This document shows, one piece after another, positions 1-8,598 of a stretch of 64,000 bases of DNA. The DNA is from MPNO01 sp965200535 (lineage in GTDB: Bacteria > Pseudomonadota > Alphaproteobacteria > MPNO01): the NCBI GenBank assembly GCA_965200535.1, contig CBDAUF010000002.1, positions 1,840,719 through 1,904,718 on the forward strand, given 5' to 3'. Made by a program: the position numbers and the translations under genes. Under the pieces are notes generated by a model. The model was given only the letters and a program-made list of their open reading frames with translations. It was not told the origin of the DNA and searched no databases. Every line of letters starts with the position of its first letter. Position 1 is the first letter of the stretch.

Positions 1-8
1 GAGGCGCC

Positions 9-1283
9 ATGCTCGACCACGACACCAACCGCAAGCTCTCCCTGGTCGGCAGGGATACGCCGATGGGGACGCTGCTGCGCCGCTACTGGCATCCCGTCGC
101 GGGGACCGCCGAGATGGAACGCCAGCCGACCTTGCCGGTCCGGCTGATGGACGAGGACCTGGTGCTGTACAGGGACCTTTCCGGCGGATACGGCCTGCTC
201 GACCGCCACTGCCCGCACCGGCGCGCCGACCTCTGCTACGGTTTCGTCGAGGCCGAAGGGCTGAGATGCAGCTACCACGGCTGGCTGTACGATGGGCGGG
301 GAGCCTGCATCGAACAGCCGTTCGAGGACACCGCCGCGCCGGCCTCCCGGTTCAGGGAGAAGATCCGCATCAAGGCCTACCCCGTCGAGGAAAAGGCAGG
401 GCTGTTATGGGCCTATCTCGGCCCCGATCCGGCGCCTCTGGTTCCGACATGGGAACCCTTCACCTGGGCCAACGGCTTCCGCCAGATCGTGCTCTCGGAA
501 ATACCCTGCAACTGGTTCCAGTGCCAGGAGAACTCGATCGATCCCGTCCATTTCGAGTGGCAGCACGCCAACTGGCGGGTGCGGGAAAGCGGCGCGGTAC
601 GTCCGTATTCCCCGAAGCATCTCAAGATAGACTTCGAGGAGTTCGACTACGGGATCACCTACAAGCGGATTCGCGAGGACACCGACGAACGTCATCCGCT
701 GTGGACGGTCGGACGCAACTGCCTCTGGCCGAACGCGCTCTTCACCGGCGACCATTTCGAATGGCGCGTCCCGATCGACGATGACAACACCCTCAGCGTC
801 GGCTGGTTTTTCAACCCGGTTCCGCGCGACAGGCGGCCGTTCGTCCAGGAGGATATTCCGTGCTGGCGCGGCCCGATCAGGGACGAGCACGGCAGATGGA
901 TCACCAGCCATGTGATGAACCAGGATTTCGTCGCATGGGTCGGACAGGGCACCCTCGCCGACCGTTCGCAGGAACATCTGGGCCGCAGCGATCGCGGTGT
1001 CATCATGATGCGCCGGCGCTTCCTCGACGACATGGAGCGGGTCGCCCGCAACGAGGATCCCAAGGCGATCGTGCGCGACGCCGGGCGCAACGACTGTATC
1101 CGGCTTCCGATCTTCGACCGCGATTTTCTCGTCGACGGGCCGACGCGGGAGCAACTCCGGGACGACGGGCATCCCCGCACACGCTCGATGCTCAACTTTG
1201 TCTTCCAGGCTGGCCAGCCGGAGGACGTGCGCACCGCCTATGTCGAAGCGATGGGGTTCGCCGCGGAGGAAAGGGCCGGTTGA
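9..1283 (+). CDS. Rieske non-heme iron aromatic oxygenase, alpha subunit
   Basis: The 424-residue protein is a ring-hydroxylating or O-demethylating oxygenase component. It takes electrons from a separate reductase and inserts oxygen into an aromatic acid. The N-terminal Rieske [2Fe-2S] motif is complete (C68-x-H70 and C87-x2-H90). The mononuclear iron ligands are visible as D178, H181 and H186 in the stretch ENSIDPVHFEWQH. Length and layout fit the phthalate/vanillate oxygenase group rather than the alpha3beta3 dioxygenases. ATG at 9 is preceded by GAGG at 1-4; anything upstream is outside the window. No reductase gene is adjacent. The next genes encode a TRAP importer, which suggests uptake of the substrate. 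Substrate cannot be read from sequence. Confidence 0.9.
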   Translation: MLDHDTNRKLSLVGRDTPMGTLLRRYWHPVAGTAEMERQPTLPVRLMDEDLVLYRDLSGGYGLLDRHCPHRRADLCYGFVEAEGLRCSYHGWLYDGRGACIEQPFEDTAAPASRFREKIRIKAYPVEEKAGLLWAYLGPDPAPLVPTWEPFTWANGFRQIVLSEIPCNWFQCQENSIDPVHFEWQHANWRVRESGAVRPYSPKHLKIDFEEFDYGITYKRIREDTDERHPLWTVGRNCLWPNALFTGDHFEWRVPIDDDNTLSVGWFFNPVPRDRRPFVQEDIPCWRGPIRDEHGRWITSHVMNQDFVAWVGQGTLADRSQEHLGRSDRGVIMMRRRFLDDMERVARNEDPKAIVRDAGRNDCIRLPIFDRDFLVDGPTREQLRDDGHPRTRSMLNFVFQAGQPEDVRTAYVEAMGFAAEERAG

Positions 1284-1297
1284 ACCGCCCGAATCGG

Positions 1298-1314
1298 GCC
1301 GATAGCATATCGGC
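1298..1314. promoter_or_regulatory. Inverted repeat between oxygenase and TRAP genes
   Basis: GCCGATA and TATCGGC form a perfect 7-bp inverted repeat with a 3-nt centre, 15 bp after the oxygenase stop. It could be a weak terminator (no T-run follows) or an operator for the TRAP genes. Confidence 0.3.
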
Positions 1315-1397
1315 AACAGAGCAACCCAAGAACGGAACGACCACGTGCGGCGAGCGAAGCGGTCCTTCGTCTCGCGCCGCGCGGAAAGGGAGGATGG

Positions 1398-2435
1398 ATG
1401 AAAACCTTTACCAGAAGAATGGCGCTGTCGGCGGGTGCTGCCGGCCTGTTGCTCGCCGCTTCCCCGGCTTCGGCCGAGACCAAGATCCTCTTCAACTATT
1501 TCGTGCCGCCCAACCATCCACTGAAGATCGGGATCATCGACAAGTGGGCGCAACGGGTGACCGAGGCGAGCGGCGGCCGCATTGCGGTGGGCTTTCCGGC
1601 CAAGACGCTGGCACCGGCGCCGCGTCAGTGGAAGATGGTGACGTCCGGCATCGCCGACGCGACCGTGATGTACAACAATTTCGAGCGAAAGCGGTTGTCG
1701 CTGGACCAGGTCGGCACCTTGCCGTTCAGCATCACCGATGCGTCTTCGACTGCGACGGCGCTGTGGCGGACCCACAAGAAATATTTCGCAGCAAAGAACC
1801 AGTACAAGGGTGTCAAGTTTCTCGGCTACATCATGCACGGCGGCGGAGAGTTTTTCAGTCTGCGGGAGCCCATACTGTCCCTCGCAGATCTGAAAAAGAT
1901 GAAATTGCGGACGCCCCCCGGGGATGTCGCCAAGGCGATCGGCAAGACGGGGGCAACGGTCGTACCGACGCCCGGCGTCAAGGCTTTCGACGTGGTGTCC
2001 AAGGGTATCGTCGATGGAATGATCTTCCCCATCGGCGACGTCTGGAAGCTGAAGATGATGCCCTACGTCAAGCACCTGACCAAGGTGCCGGGCAAGATCT
2101 ATGGCGCGGTCTTCTCGCTCTACATGAACCAGAAGGTGTGGAACAAACTGTCGAAGGAAAACAAGGCAATTGTCCTCGCCGCGTCGGGCGAGAAGATTTC
2201 CATGGATTCCAATAACTGGGGGAACGTCGATATCGAGGCCGAGGCGATCTACCGGAAACAGGGAATCGGCGTCCACGACGCCAGCCAAGCCTTCACGTCG
2301 GAACTGAAAAAGCTCTGGGCGTATCAGGACGATGCATGGATCGCCGCGGCGAACAAGGCGGGCGTGGACGGCCGGACCGCCCTGGACTATTTCCGCGCGG
2401 AGGCGAAGAAGATCTACGGGGCGCGCAAGCAGTAG
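1398..2435 (+). CDS. dctP: TRAP transporter substrate-binding protein (DctP family)
   Basis: This is a 345-residue periplasmic binding protein that delivers an organic acid to the DctQM permease. An N-terminal export signal (MKTFTRRMALSAG, hydrophobic core, SPASA cleavage region near residue 27) includes a twin arginine. The body shows the DctP layout, including the segment RTPPGDVAKAIGKTGATVVPTPG that usually carries the carboxylate-binding Arg. The start is supported by GGGAGG a few bases upstream. dctQ follows after 15 bp and then dctM, so the three genes form one transporter operon. Downstream of a Rieske oxygenase, an aromatic or similar carboxylate is a reasonable guess for the ligand. 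Confidence 0.92.
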   Translation: MKTFTRRMALSAGAAGLLLAASPASAETKILFNYFVPPNHPLKIGIIDKWAQRVTEASGGRIAVGFPAKTLAPAPRQWKMVTSGIADATVMYNNFERKRLSLDQVGTLPFSITDASSTATALWRTHKKYFAAKNQYKGVKFLGYIMHGGGEFFSLREPILSLADLKKMKLRTPPGDVAKAIGKTGATVVPTPGVKAFDVVSKGIVDGMIFPIGDVWKLKMMPYVKHLTKVPGKIYGAVFSLYMNQKVWNKLSKENKAIVLAASGEKISMDSNNWGNVDIEAEAIYRKQGIGVHDASQAFTSELKKLWAYQDDAWIAAANKAGVDGRTALDYFRAEAKKIYGARKQ

Positions 2436-2450
2436 GGCGGCCGCCGATCG

Positions 2451-2969
2451 ATGCCCGACGGAGGGGACGGGCCCGGCGCAGCCGATATCCGGCCCGACGG
2501 CCGATTCGAAGCGGTCCTGATGACAATCGTCGGGACGACCGTCTTTCTCATGATGGCGATCACCTTCGTGGACGTCGTCGGGCGTTACGGTTTCAGCGCG
2601 CCCATTCCCGGCGGCTTCGAGCTGATCGAATTCCTGATGCCGTTGTCGATCTTCGCCGGCCTGCCGATCATCACCCGGCGCCGAACGCACATCGTCGTCA
2701 GCATTTTCGACCGATGGTTTCGCGGCCGAACAGGTGAGATCCGCCGACTCGTTGTCGACGCCGGCTCGCTCGCCGTAGTCGCGTTCATCGCGGAACGCAT
2801 GTGGAGCCAGGGGCAGGGCCTCGCAGAAGCGCAAATCGAATCGGGCTATCTGGAATGGCCGATCGCGCCTGCAGCCTATGCGATCAGCGTGCTCAGCGCC
2901 GTGACATGCGTGGTTCTCGCCCTGATGCTGCTTCAGGATGTGAGAACCCTGTTCGGCCGGGGCCGGTGA
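2451..2969 (+). CDS. dctQ: TRAP transporter small permease (DctQ family)
   Basis: This is a 172-residue inner-membrane protein with four predicted hydrophobic segments. The first contains TVFLMMAITFVDVVGRY, and the motif FELIEFLMPLSIFAGLP is typical of DctQ. It bridges binding protein and large permease in TRAP systems. It lies 15 bp after dctP and 13 bp before dctM. ATG 2451 adds a polar N-terminus of about 20 residues; a start nearer the first membrane segment (ATG 2520) is possible. Confidence 0.88.
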   Translation: MPDGGDGPGAADIRPDGRFEAVLMTIVGTTVFLMMAITFVDVVGRYGFSAPIPGGFELIEFLMPLSIFAGLPIITRRRTHIVVSIFDRWFRGRTGEIRRLVVDAGSLAVVAFIAERMWSQGQGLAEAQIESGYLEWPIAPAAYAISVLSAVTCVVLALMLLQDVRTLFGRGR

Positions 2970-2982
2970 CGGGCCGCACGAC

Positions 2983-4278
2983 ATGATCGAATCTCTCGTC
3001 GGTTTCGCGGTCCTCCTGCTCATGGTCTTCCTGGGTTTTCCGCTCGGGTTTGCCATGGTGGCGGTCGGATTCGTCGGATTCGGTCTCGTACGGGGGTGGG
3101 AGCCCGCGCTGGAAACAGTCGGCCAGCTCATTCTCGATTTCGCGATGAGCTATTCCTTTTCCGTGCTTCCGCTGTTCGTGCTGATGGGGGCGTTCGTATA
3201 CCGGGCGGCGCTGTCGGAAGACCTGTACGACGCCTCGAACGCCTGGCTGGGTCATCACAAGGGCGGGCTGGCAATGGCGACCGTCGCGGCGTGCGGCGGC
3301 TTCAGCGCGGTTTCCGGAAGCTCGGTGGCAACGGCGGCAACAATGGCGAAAGTCGCCATGCCGTCGATGCGGCGTTACCGCTACAATGAGAACCTCGCCG
3401 CCGGCACCATCGCTGCAGGCGGCACAATGGGGATCCTGATCCCGCCCAGCATTGCTCTGGTCATCTACGGCATCATCGTCGAGGAAGATGTCGGAAAACT
3501 GTTCATCGCCGGGATCGTACCCGGGATCATTACCGTCCTGCTGTACATTCTGGTGATCAAGGTCCTGATCACCTTCCGCCCGGAACTGGGGCCGCCCGGC
3601 CCCTGGACACCCTGGAAGGACCGGTTCCGCGCACTCAAGGGCGTATGGGGGATGATCGCCCTGTTCGCACTGGTTCTGGGCGGCATCTATCTCGGCGTCT
3701 TTACGCCGACCGAAGCAGGCGGGATCGGTGCGGTCGGCGCTGTCGCGTTTGCGGTTTCGCGCCGCAAGATGGGCTGGCGGGGGTTTTGCGGCGCGCTGGT
3801 CGAAGCCGGCCAGACGACCGCCATGGTCTTCAGCGTTGCATTCGGCGCGATCATCCTCTCGAACTTCATGAACATATCGGGCATGCCCAATCACATCGTC
3901 GAGTGGGTCAACGCTCTCGATATCGCACCGATCCTCGTAATCCTGGTGATCTGCCTGATCTATATCGCCCTCGGCTGCGTCTTCGAGGGGATCGGCATGA
4001 TCCTGTTGACGGTGCCGATTTTCTTCCCGGTCGTGCAGAGTCTGGGGTTCGATCTGATCTGGTTCGGCATCGTCGTCATCATGGTGACGGAGATCAGCCT
4101 GATCACGCCGCCCATCGGGATGAATGTGTTCGTTCTCAAGACGATCATGCCGGAAATGTCCCTGTGGGGGATTTTTTCCGGCATCGGCCCCTTCTTTGCC
4201 GCCGATATCGTTCGCCTTCTCCTGATCGTTTTCATACCGGGATTGACGTTGTATCTGCCCGGTCTGATGGGGGGGTAA
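2983..4278 (+). CDS. dctM: TRAP transporter large permease (DctM family)
   Basis: This 431-residue, highly hydrophobic protein is the ion-coupled channel subunit. It has the family landmarks GFPLGFAMVAVG near the N-terminus, the central stretch AAGGTMGILIPPSIALVIYG, and a C-terminal stretch with ITPPIGMNVFVLK. Length is normal for DctM. It closes the dctPQM operon and ends 10 bp from the convergent FAD monooxygenase gene on the minus strand. Confidence 0.93.
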   Translation: MIESLVGFAVLLLMVFLGFPLGFAMVAVGFVGFGLVRGWEPALETVGQLILDFAMSYSFSVLPLFVLMGAFVYRAALSEDLYDASNAWLGHHKGGLAMATVAACGGFSAVSGSSVATAATMAKVAMPSMRRYRYNENLAAGTIAAGGTMGILIPPSIALVIYGIIVEEDVGKLFIAGIVPGIITVLLYILVIKVLITFRPELGPPGPWTPWKDRFRALKGVWGMIALFALVLGGIYLGVFTPTEAGGIGAVGAVAFAVSRRKMGWRGFCGALVEAGQTTAMVFSVAFGAIILSNFMNISGMPNHIVEWVNALDIAPILVILVICLIYIALGCVFEGIGMILLTVPIFFPVVQSLGFDLIWFGIVVIMVTEISLITPPIGMNVFVLKTIMPEMSLWGIFSGIGPFFAADIVRLLLIVFIPGLTLYLPGLMGG

Positions 4279-4287
4279 GGGCGGAAG

Positions 4288-5880
4288 TCAGCCAGCGGCC
4301 GCACCGGCCGCCTTCGCCAGGATCGAACCGGCGTCCCTCGGCGGGGCGTTGCCAACCCAGGCGACATAGCCGTCCGGACGCACGAGGATAAGGCCCGCGC
4401 CGTAGCGTCGGCGCGCCTCGGAGGACGGCTCGCGGACCGCCGTGAACGGGACCGATCGTTGCGCGGCGGCAGATTCGAACATTTCGATCGCCCCGCCCCC
4501 CGCATCCAACGCGAGGAGAGCGAAACCGCGCCCGAGCAGCTCGTGGACACCGATTCCCGATGACAGCCGCCACGGCGCCAGACGATGGCCCGGCCTCGCC
4601 CGGACGCTGTGCACCCCTTTGGCGCCGCAAATGCCGCCGGGCGGGCCGGCGACGACCGACGATCCCTCGTAGTGGGGCGCGTAGTGCAGCGCGCGGGCAT
4701 CGGACGCCCGGCGATGCGCCTCCCAATGCCGGGGAAACATCTCCGCGTCGTCCTCGGGGTTAAACCGGTCGAAGAAATCCCGGTCGCCGGCAATCCGCGC
4801 ATCGATGAACCGCTGCGCGGTATCGGCGGCGACGGCCTGCCGCTCCTCGCTGTAAGAATCGAGCAGCGCCTCGCCGCCCCAACCCTGAAGTGCCGCAGCG
4901 AGCTTCCAGCCGAGATTCGCCGCATCCTCGAACCCGGTGTTGAGCCCGTACCCGCCGTAGGGCGGATGGCTGTGAGCCGCATCGCCGGCGATGAATACGC
5001 GCCCGGCCCGAAATCTGTCGGCGACGGAGACGCGCAGATCCCAGTAGCCGATATGGTCGAACGCGCACGCGAACTCGAAACCGGCAGCCCGATGCAACAA
5101 CGAGCGTACGCTTTCCTCGCTCCGGTCCGCGCCGGCGGGAACCGGCGCATGGAAGAACCACCCCCCATCATTGTCCACCCGGCCGAAGAACCGCCAGTAT
5201 CCCCGCAGAGTCCGGTGGACGACCCGATAGATATAGGCGGGCGGGAAACGCTTCAGCCCTTCGTGCAGCGCCCGCGAGCGGAACACCGCCAGGACCATCG
5301 CCTGTTCGTAATCGGTGCCGCTCGACGGCAGGCCCGCGCTTTCCCGGACGAGTGACCGGCTCCCGTCGCAGCCGACGACGTAGTCCGCAGAGAGCGTCTC
5401 GCGGCGCGAACCGTCGTGTCCCGCCACATCCACCGCGGCCCTATTGTCCGATTGCCGGATCGCCTCCGCCGACCATCCCGACCTCACGCTGACGCCGGCG
5501 AGCCCGGCCAGTCTTTCCCTCAGGACTTGTTCGGTGAGGTATTGCGGCAGCCGCTCTCCGCGCTGGGAGAAATATTCGTCCACCGCTTTCCTAGTCACGG
5601 GCGAATACCAGAACCCGCTCGTCAGATCGCCGTAGGCGACGATGAAATTGCCGGGAAACTCTGCCGGTATCGTCCGCCGCAACCGCAGCTCATCCGCGAT
5701 GCCCCAGGAATGGAACAGTTCGAGCGTGCGTTGGGTGAGATTCTGACCCTTGGGGATGCGGTGCGGTTCGGTGCGCCGTTCGATGACCGTACACGGAACG
5801 CCGCGGAGGCCGAGATCGACGGCGAGGGCGAGCCCGACCGGCCCGCCGCCGACAACGATAACCCCGCGGCTGTACGCCAT
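4288..5880 (-). CDS. FAD-dependent aromatic monooxygenase (PheA/TfdB/MhpA type)
   Basis: This 530-residue class A flavoprotein hydroxylase probably hydroxylates a phenolic acid using NAD(P)H. The FAD Rossmann motif VVGGGPVGLALAVDLGLRG is at residues about 9-27. The second FAD motif (FIAGDAAHSHPPYGGYGLNTGFEDAANL) is in the middle, followed by a thioredoxin-like C-terminal domain typical of the phenol hydroxylase group. It is the last gene of the minus-strand operon that begins with the ligJ-like gene at 12487, and lies 30 bp after the extradiol dioxygenase. In that context it likely prepares a catecholic or gallate-like compound for ring cleavage. The exact substrate is not determinable. Confidence 0.88.
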   Translation of the reverse strand: MAYSRGVIVVGGGPVGLALAVDLGLRGVPCTVIERRTEPHRIPKGQNLTQRTLELFHSWGIADELRLRRTIPAEFPGNFIVAYGDLTSGFWYSPVTRKAVDEYFSQRGERLPQYLTEQVLRERLAGLAGVSVRSGWSAEAIRQSDNRAAVDVAGHDGSRRETLSADYVVGCDGSRSLVRESAGLPSSGTDYEQAMVLAVFRSRALHEGLKRFPPAYIYRVVHRTLRGYWRFFGRVDNDGGWFFHAPVPAGADRSEESVRSLLHRAAGFEFACAFDHIGYWDLRVSVADRFRAGRVFIAGDAAHSHPPYGGYGLNTGFEDAANLGWKLAAALQGWGGEALLDSYSEERQAVAADTAQRFIDARIAGDRDFFDRFNPEDDAEMFPRHWEAHRRASDARALHYAPHYEGSSVVAGPPGGICGAKGVHSVRARPGHRLAPWRLSSGIGVHELLGRGFALLALDAGGGAIEMFESAAAQRSVPFTAVREPSSEARRRYGAGLILVRPDGYVAWVGNAPPRDAGSILAKAAGAAAG

Positions 5881-5910
5881 CGCCGAACGGGAGAGGTCCG
5901 GTCGGGCGCT

Positions 5911-6921
5911 TCAGCTCCAGCAGACGAAGGCGTTGGCGGTTCCGGTGCCCGCCTCCGAACGGTAGCAGGGCACGTAGTCGATGAGGTCGCCGGAGAGGTC
6001 GGTATCGAACAGCAGACCGGCCGCGACGATCCAGTTACGGAGTTCCGATGAGCCGGACTGGAGCAGATTCTGTTCGATGCTGCACAGCGCTTCCTTGTCG
6101 CGCTTCCGGAAGCCCGAGAGAAACCGCTGATCGAGGTCCTCGTCGATGCAGAAATGCGACATCCCGCCCGATCCGACAACCGCAACGCGGGCAGAGGACC
6201 GCCAGTCCCGGATCGCGCGCCCGATCATCGCGCCGAACGCAAAGCAGCGCCGCGCGGTCGGCTGGTTCGGCGGATAGAAGGTGTTGGAGATCACCGGCAG
6301 GGTGGGAACCGCCCGGTCGCGCATGATGCGGCGCAGAATGAAACTGAAGGCGTGCGGCGTGCCGACATGGCGATGGTTGTCGTGACGGGGCCACTCGCTG
6401 GACGAGGCGAGATCGAACCCTTCCTCGAGTGCGCGCTCGAAAACCGCCTCCGCCAATTCCGGCAGGCCGGGATAGACGGTGTGCTCGCCCGGGCGGTAGG
6501 CCCACTCGGCCTCCTCGATTCCCGGCGGCAGCATGGCTTTTTGCTCCCGGGTCAGGGGCTGGTTGTAAAAGGTCTCGCCGCGATAGACGGTGAACGTCGG
6601 CTGGACATCCTCGAGGAACAGTTCGCGCTGGTCGTTGCCGAGAATGACGCAGGCATCGGGCGCGGCCTCTTCCCACGCGTCGGCGAGCCTGGAGATCCCG
6701 GTCTGACAGGCGTCGTAACGCCGTCGACGTTCGCTGTCGGTAAACTTGGCGGCGATATTTTCGCCCGACCGCAGCTCCCGCAGTTCGTCGAAGGAGAAGC
6801 GTTCACACTTGAACCAGTGCCGGTTCACGCGGTCCGCCTTGACCCGTTCGCCCCACTGGTCGGGCGTGGTGTTCAGGGTCGGCCCATGCGTCGTCCACAT
6901 GCCGAGAACGATGTCCGCCAT
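5911..6921 (-). CDS. Class III extradiol ring-cleavage dioxygenase (LigB superfamily)
   Basis: This 336-residue protein resembles the catalytic subunit of protocatechuate 4,5-dioxygenase-type enzymes. H12 lies in MWTTHGPTL, where LigB has its first iron-ligand His. The C-terminal part has HVGTPHAFSF and VVGSGGMSH, the usual active-site neighbourhood. At the second ligand position this protein reads GNDQRE rather than an N-D-H type motif, as in a subgroup of the family. No small LigA-like subunit is present. ATG 6921 overlaps the TGA of the RraA gene by one base (TGATG), so translation is coupled. It most likely cleaves the ring of the product of the neighbouring FAD hydroxylase. Confidence 0.8.
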   Translation of the reverse strand: MADIVLGMWTTHGPTLNTTPDQWGERVKADRVNRHWFKCERFSFDELRELRSGENIAAKFTDSERRRRYDACQTGISRLADAWEEAAPDACVILGNDQRELFLEDVQPTFTVYRGETFYNQPLTREQKAMLPPGIEEAEWAYRPGEHTVYPGLPELAEAVFERALEEGFDLASSSEWPRHDNHRHVGTPHAFSFILRRIMRDRAVPTLPVISNTFYPPNQPTARRCFAFGAMIGRAIRDWRSSARVAVVGSGGMSHFCIDEDLDQRFLSGFRKRDKEALCSIEQNLLQSGSSELRNWIVAAGLLFDTDLSGDLIDYVPCYRSEAGTGTANAFVCWS

Positions 6922-7610
6922 CAGCCGTCTCCCTCTCTTTCGAGCATCGTCTCGTAGGATGCCCCCATCACCTGGCTGACCGGTTCGCCGCGCCGAACAG
7001 CCTCGGTCATCGCCTTTTCCCGCGCGACGATGGACTCGGCCATTCGCAGGACTTCCTCGGCACGGTCGGCCGGGATCGAGGCAAACCCGCTGCGGTCGGC
7101 GATCACCAGATCGCCGGGGCGGACAATCAGGCCGCCCACCGCAATGTCCATATTGAAACCTTTCTCGTGGATGCGGCCGCGCGCCGTCCGCGCCGTCGCG
7201 CTCCGGGCATAGACCGGAAAACCGAGTTCGGCCGCCTCGTCGATATCCCGCGCCGGGCCCTCGACGATCACCCCCTCGATACCCGCTGCCTGGGCCGCAT
7301 TGGACAACACACCGCCCCACCCGGCGGCGTCGATGCCGGTACGCTGCTCGATGACCAGAACATCACCCGGACCGGCGGCGTCCACGGCGCCGCTGCACAG
7401 GTGCCGCCGGGGCGCGTTTTCGGGCTTCCGGTCGGTCAGCGTCACCGTCACTGCCCGCCCGGCGATGCGCCTGTCGGTCGATTGCGCGCCGATCCCGGTC
7501 ACCGCGCCCGGCAGCCCGAGCGCATCGAGCGCATCGGAGACCGCGCAGGTGTCGAGCGCGGCCAGCCGTTCGACCGGACCGGCGTCGTCAACAGCCATGG
7601 TTCTGCCCAT
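6921..7610 (-). CDS. RraA-family aldolase (candidate 4-carboxy-4-hydroxy-2-oxoadipate aldolase)
   Basis: This 229-residue protein belongs to the RraA/dimethylmenaquinone methyltransferase-like fold, whose enzymatic members cleave 4-hydroxy-4-methyl- or 4-carboxy-4-hydroxy-2-oxo acids to pyruvate. The active-site pair R121-D122 is present in VEGPARDIDE, with a glycine-rich loop AGWGG before it. Beside a LigJ-like hydratase and an extradiol dioxygenase, a LigK/GalC-type role (giving pyruvate plus oxaloacetate) is the best reading. Some RraA proteins only regulate RNase E, but the context argues against this. It overlaps dppF by 23 bp and the dioxygenase by 1 bp. ATG 7598 is an alternative start. 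Confidence 0.8.
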   Translation of the reverse strand: MGRTMAVDDAGPVERLAALDTCAVSDALDALGLPGAVTGIGAQSTDRRIAGRAVTVTLTDRKPENAPRRHLCSGAVDAAGPGDVLVIEQRTGIDAAGWGGVLSNAAQAAGIEGVIVEGPARDIDEAAELGFPVYARSATARTARGRIHEKGFNMDIAVGGLIVRPGDLVIADRSGFASIPADRAEEVLRMAESIVAREKAMTEAVRRGEPVSQVMGASYETMLEREGDG

Positions 7611-8598
7611 CGTACAGGTGGCATTCGACCCGTCTCGGCGACTCTATCGCGATCTCGGGCCGGATCGTACGGCACCGCTCCGTCGCCTTCGGGCAGCGCG
7701 GATGGAAATGGCAGCCCGGCGGAGGATCGAGCGGATCCGGAAATTCGCTGCCGAACGACTCCCCCGGCAGACCCAGCGTCGGATCGGGCGTCAGGATCGA
7801 TCGCAGCAGGGTCTCCGTATAGGGATGGCGTGGATCGTCGAAGATGCGGTCGGTCTGTCCCAATTCGAGCACGCGCCCAAGATACATGACGGCGACGCGG
7901 TCGGCGATATGTTCGACGACAGCGAGATCGTGGCTGATAAAAACGTAGGTCAGGTTGAGGGTGCGCCGTAGCTCCAGCAACAGATTGAGAATCTGCGCCT
8001 GCACGGAAACGTCGAGGGCGGAGGTGGGTTCGTCGAAGACGACGATACGGGGCTTGATTGCCAGTGCGCGCGCGATCGCCACCCGCTGGCGTTGCCCGCC
8101 GGAAAGCTGGTTGGGATAGGCGTGGATCAGATGGGCCGGCAAGCCGACCAACTCCATGATCTCGGCCACGCGCTTCCGGCGCTCCCGGGCTGTCCCTATG
8201 CGGTGGACTTCGAGCGGCAGACCGACGATCTGGCCCAGCGTCTTGCGCGGGTTCAGCGACGAGTAGGGGTCCTGGAAGACCGGCTGAACTTGCGCGGCGA
8301 TTTCCGACCGTCCGACCTCCGCCATCGGCTTTCCTGTGAAGCGGATCGAGCCGCTGGACGGCGGCAGGAGCCCGAGAAGCATTCTCGCCAGCGTGGTCTT
8401 GCCGCAACCGGACTCGCCCACGATCGCCAGCACCTCTCCCTGGCGGACGGTGAACGACACATCATCGACCGCGCGCAGCGCGGTGGAAGGCCGGAACACC
8501 CCCTGCCCCATCCGGAACAGCCGCGTGACGCCGATGCATTCGAGCGCCGGAACCGCATTCCGATCGGCTGCGGCGCCGTTCCCGGCCGGAGGCGTCAT
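7588..8598 (-). CDS. dppF: Peptide/nickel-type ABC importer ATPase (DppF/OppF family)
   Basis: This is a 336-residue ABC ATPase. It has Walker A GESGCGKT at residues 61-68, the QPVFQDPYSSLNPR Q-loop region, signature LSGGQRQR, Walker B IVVFDEPTSALD and the C-terminal oligopeptide-transporter extension with a Cys-rich segment (PPGCHFHPRCPKATERC). It pairs with DppD as the two-ATPase motor. Its start overlaps the DppD stop in ATGA, and its end overlaps the start of the aldolase gene. Confidence 0.93.
   Translation of the reverse strand: MTPPAGNGAAADRNAVPALECIGVTRLFRMGQGVFRPSTALRAVDDVSFTVRQGEVLAIVGESGCGKTTLARMLLGLLPPSSGSIRFTGKPMAEVGRSEIAAQVQPVFQDPYSSLNPRKTLGQIVGLPLEVHRIGTARERRKRVAEIMELVGLPAHLIHAYPNQLSGGQRQRVAIARALAIKPRIVVFDEPTSALDVSVQAQILNLLLELRRTLNLTYVFISHDLAVVEHIADRVAVMYLGRVLELGQTDRIFDDPRHPYTETLLRSILTPDPTLGLPGESFGSEFPDPLDPPPGCHFHPRCPKATERCRTIRPEIAIESPRRVECHLYDGQNHGC

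Noticed and set aside
405..3131. 908-codon open frame on the minus strand
   Set aside because: It lies antisense to the Rieske oxygenase and the TRAP dctPQ genes and part of dctM, has no recognisable domain, and is a GC-bias shadow.
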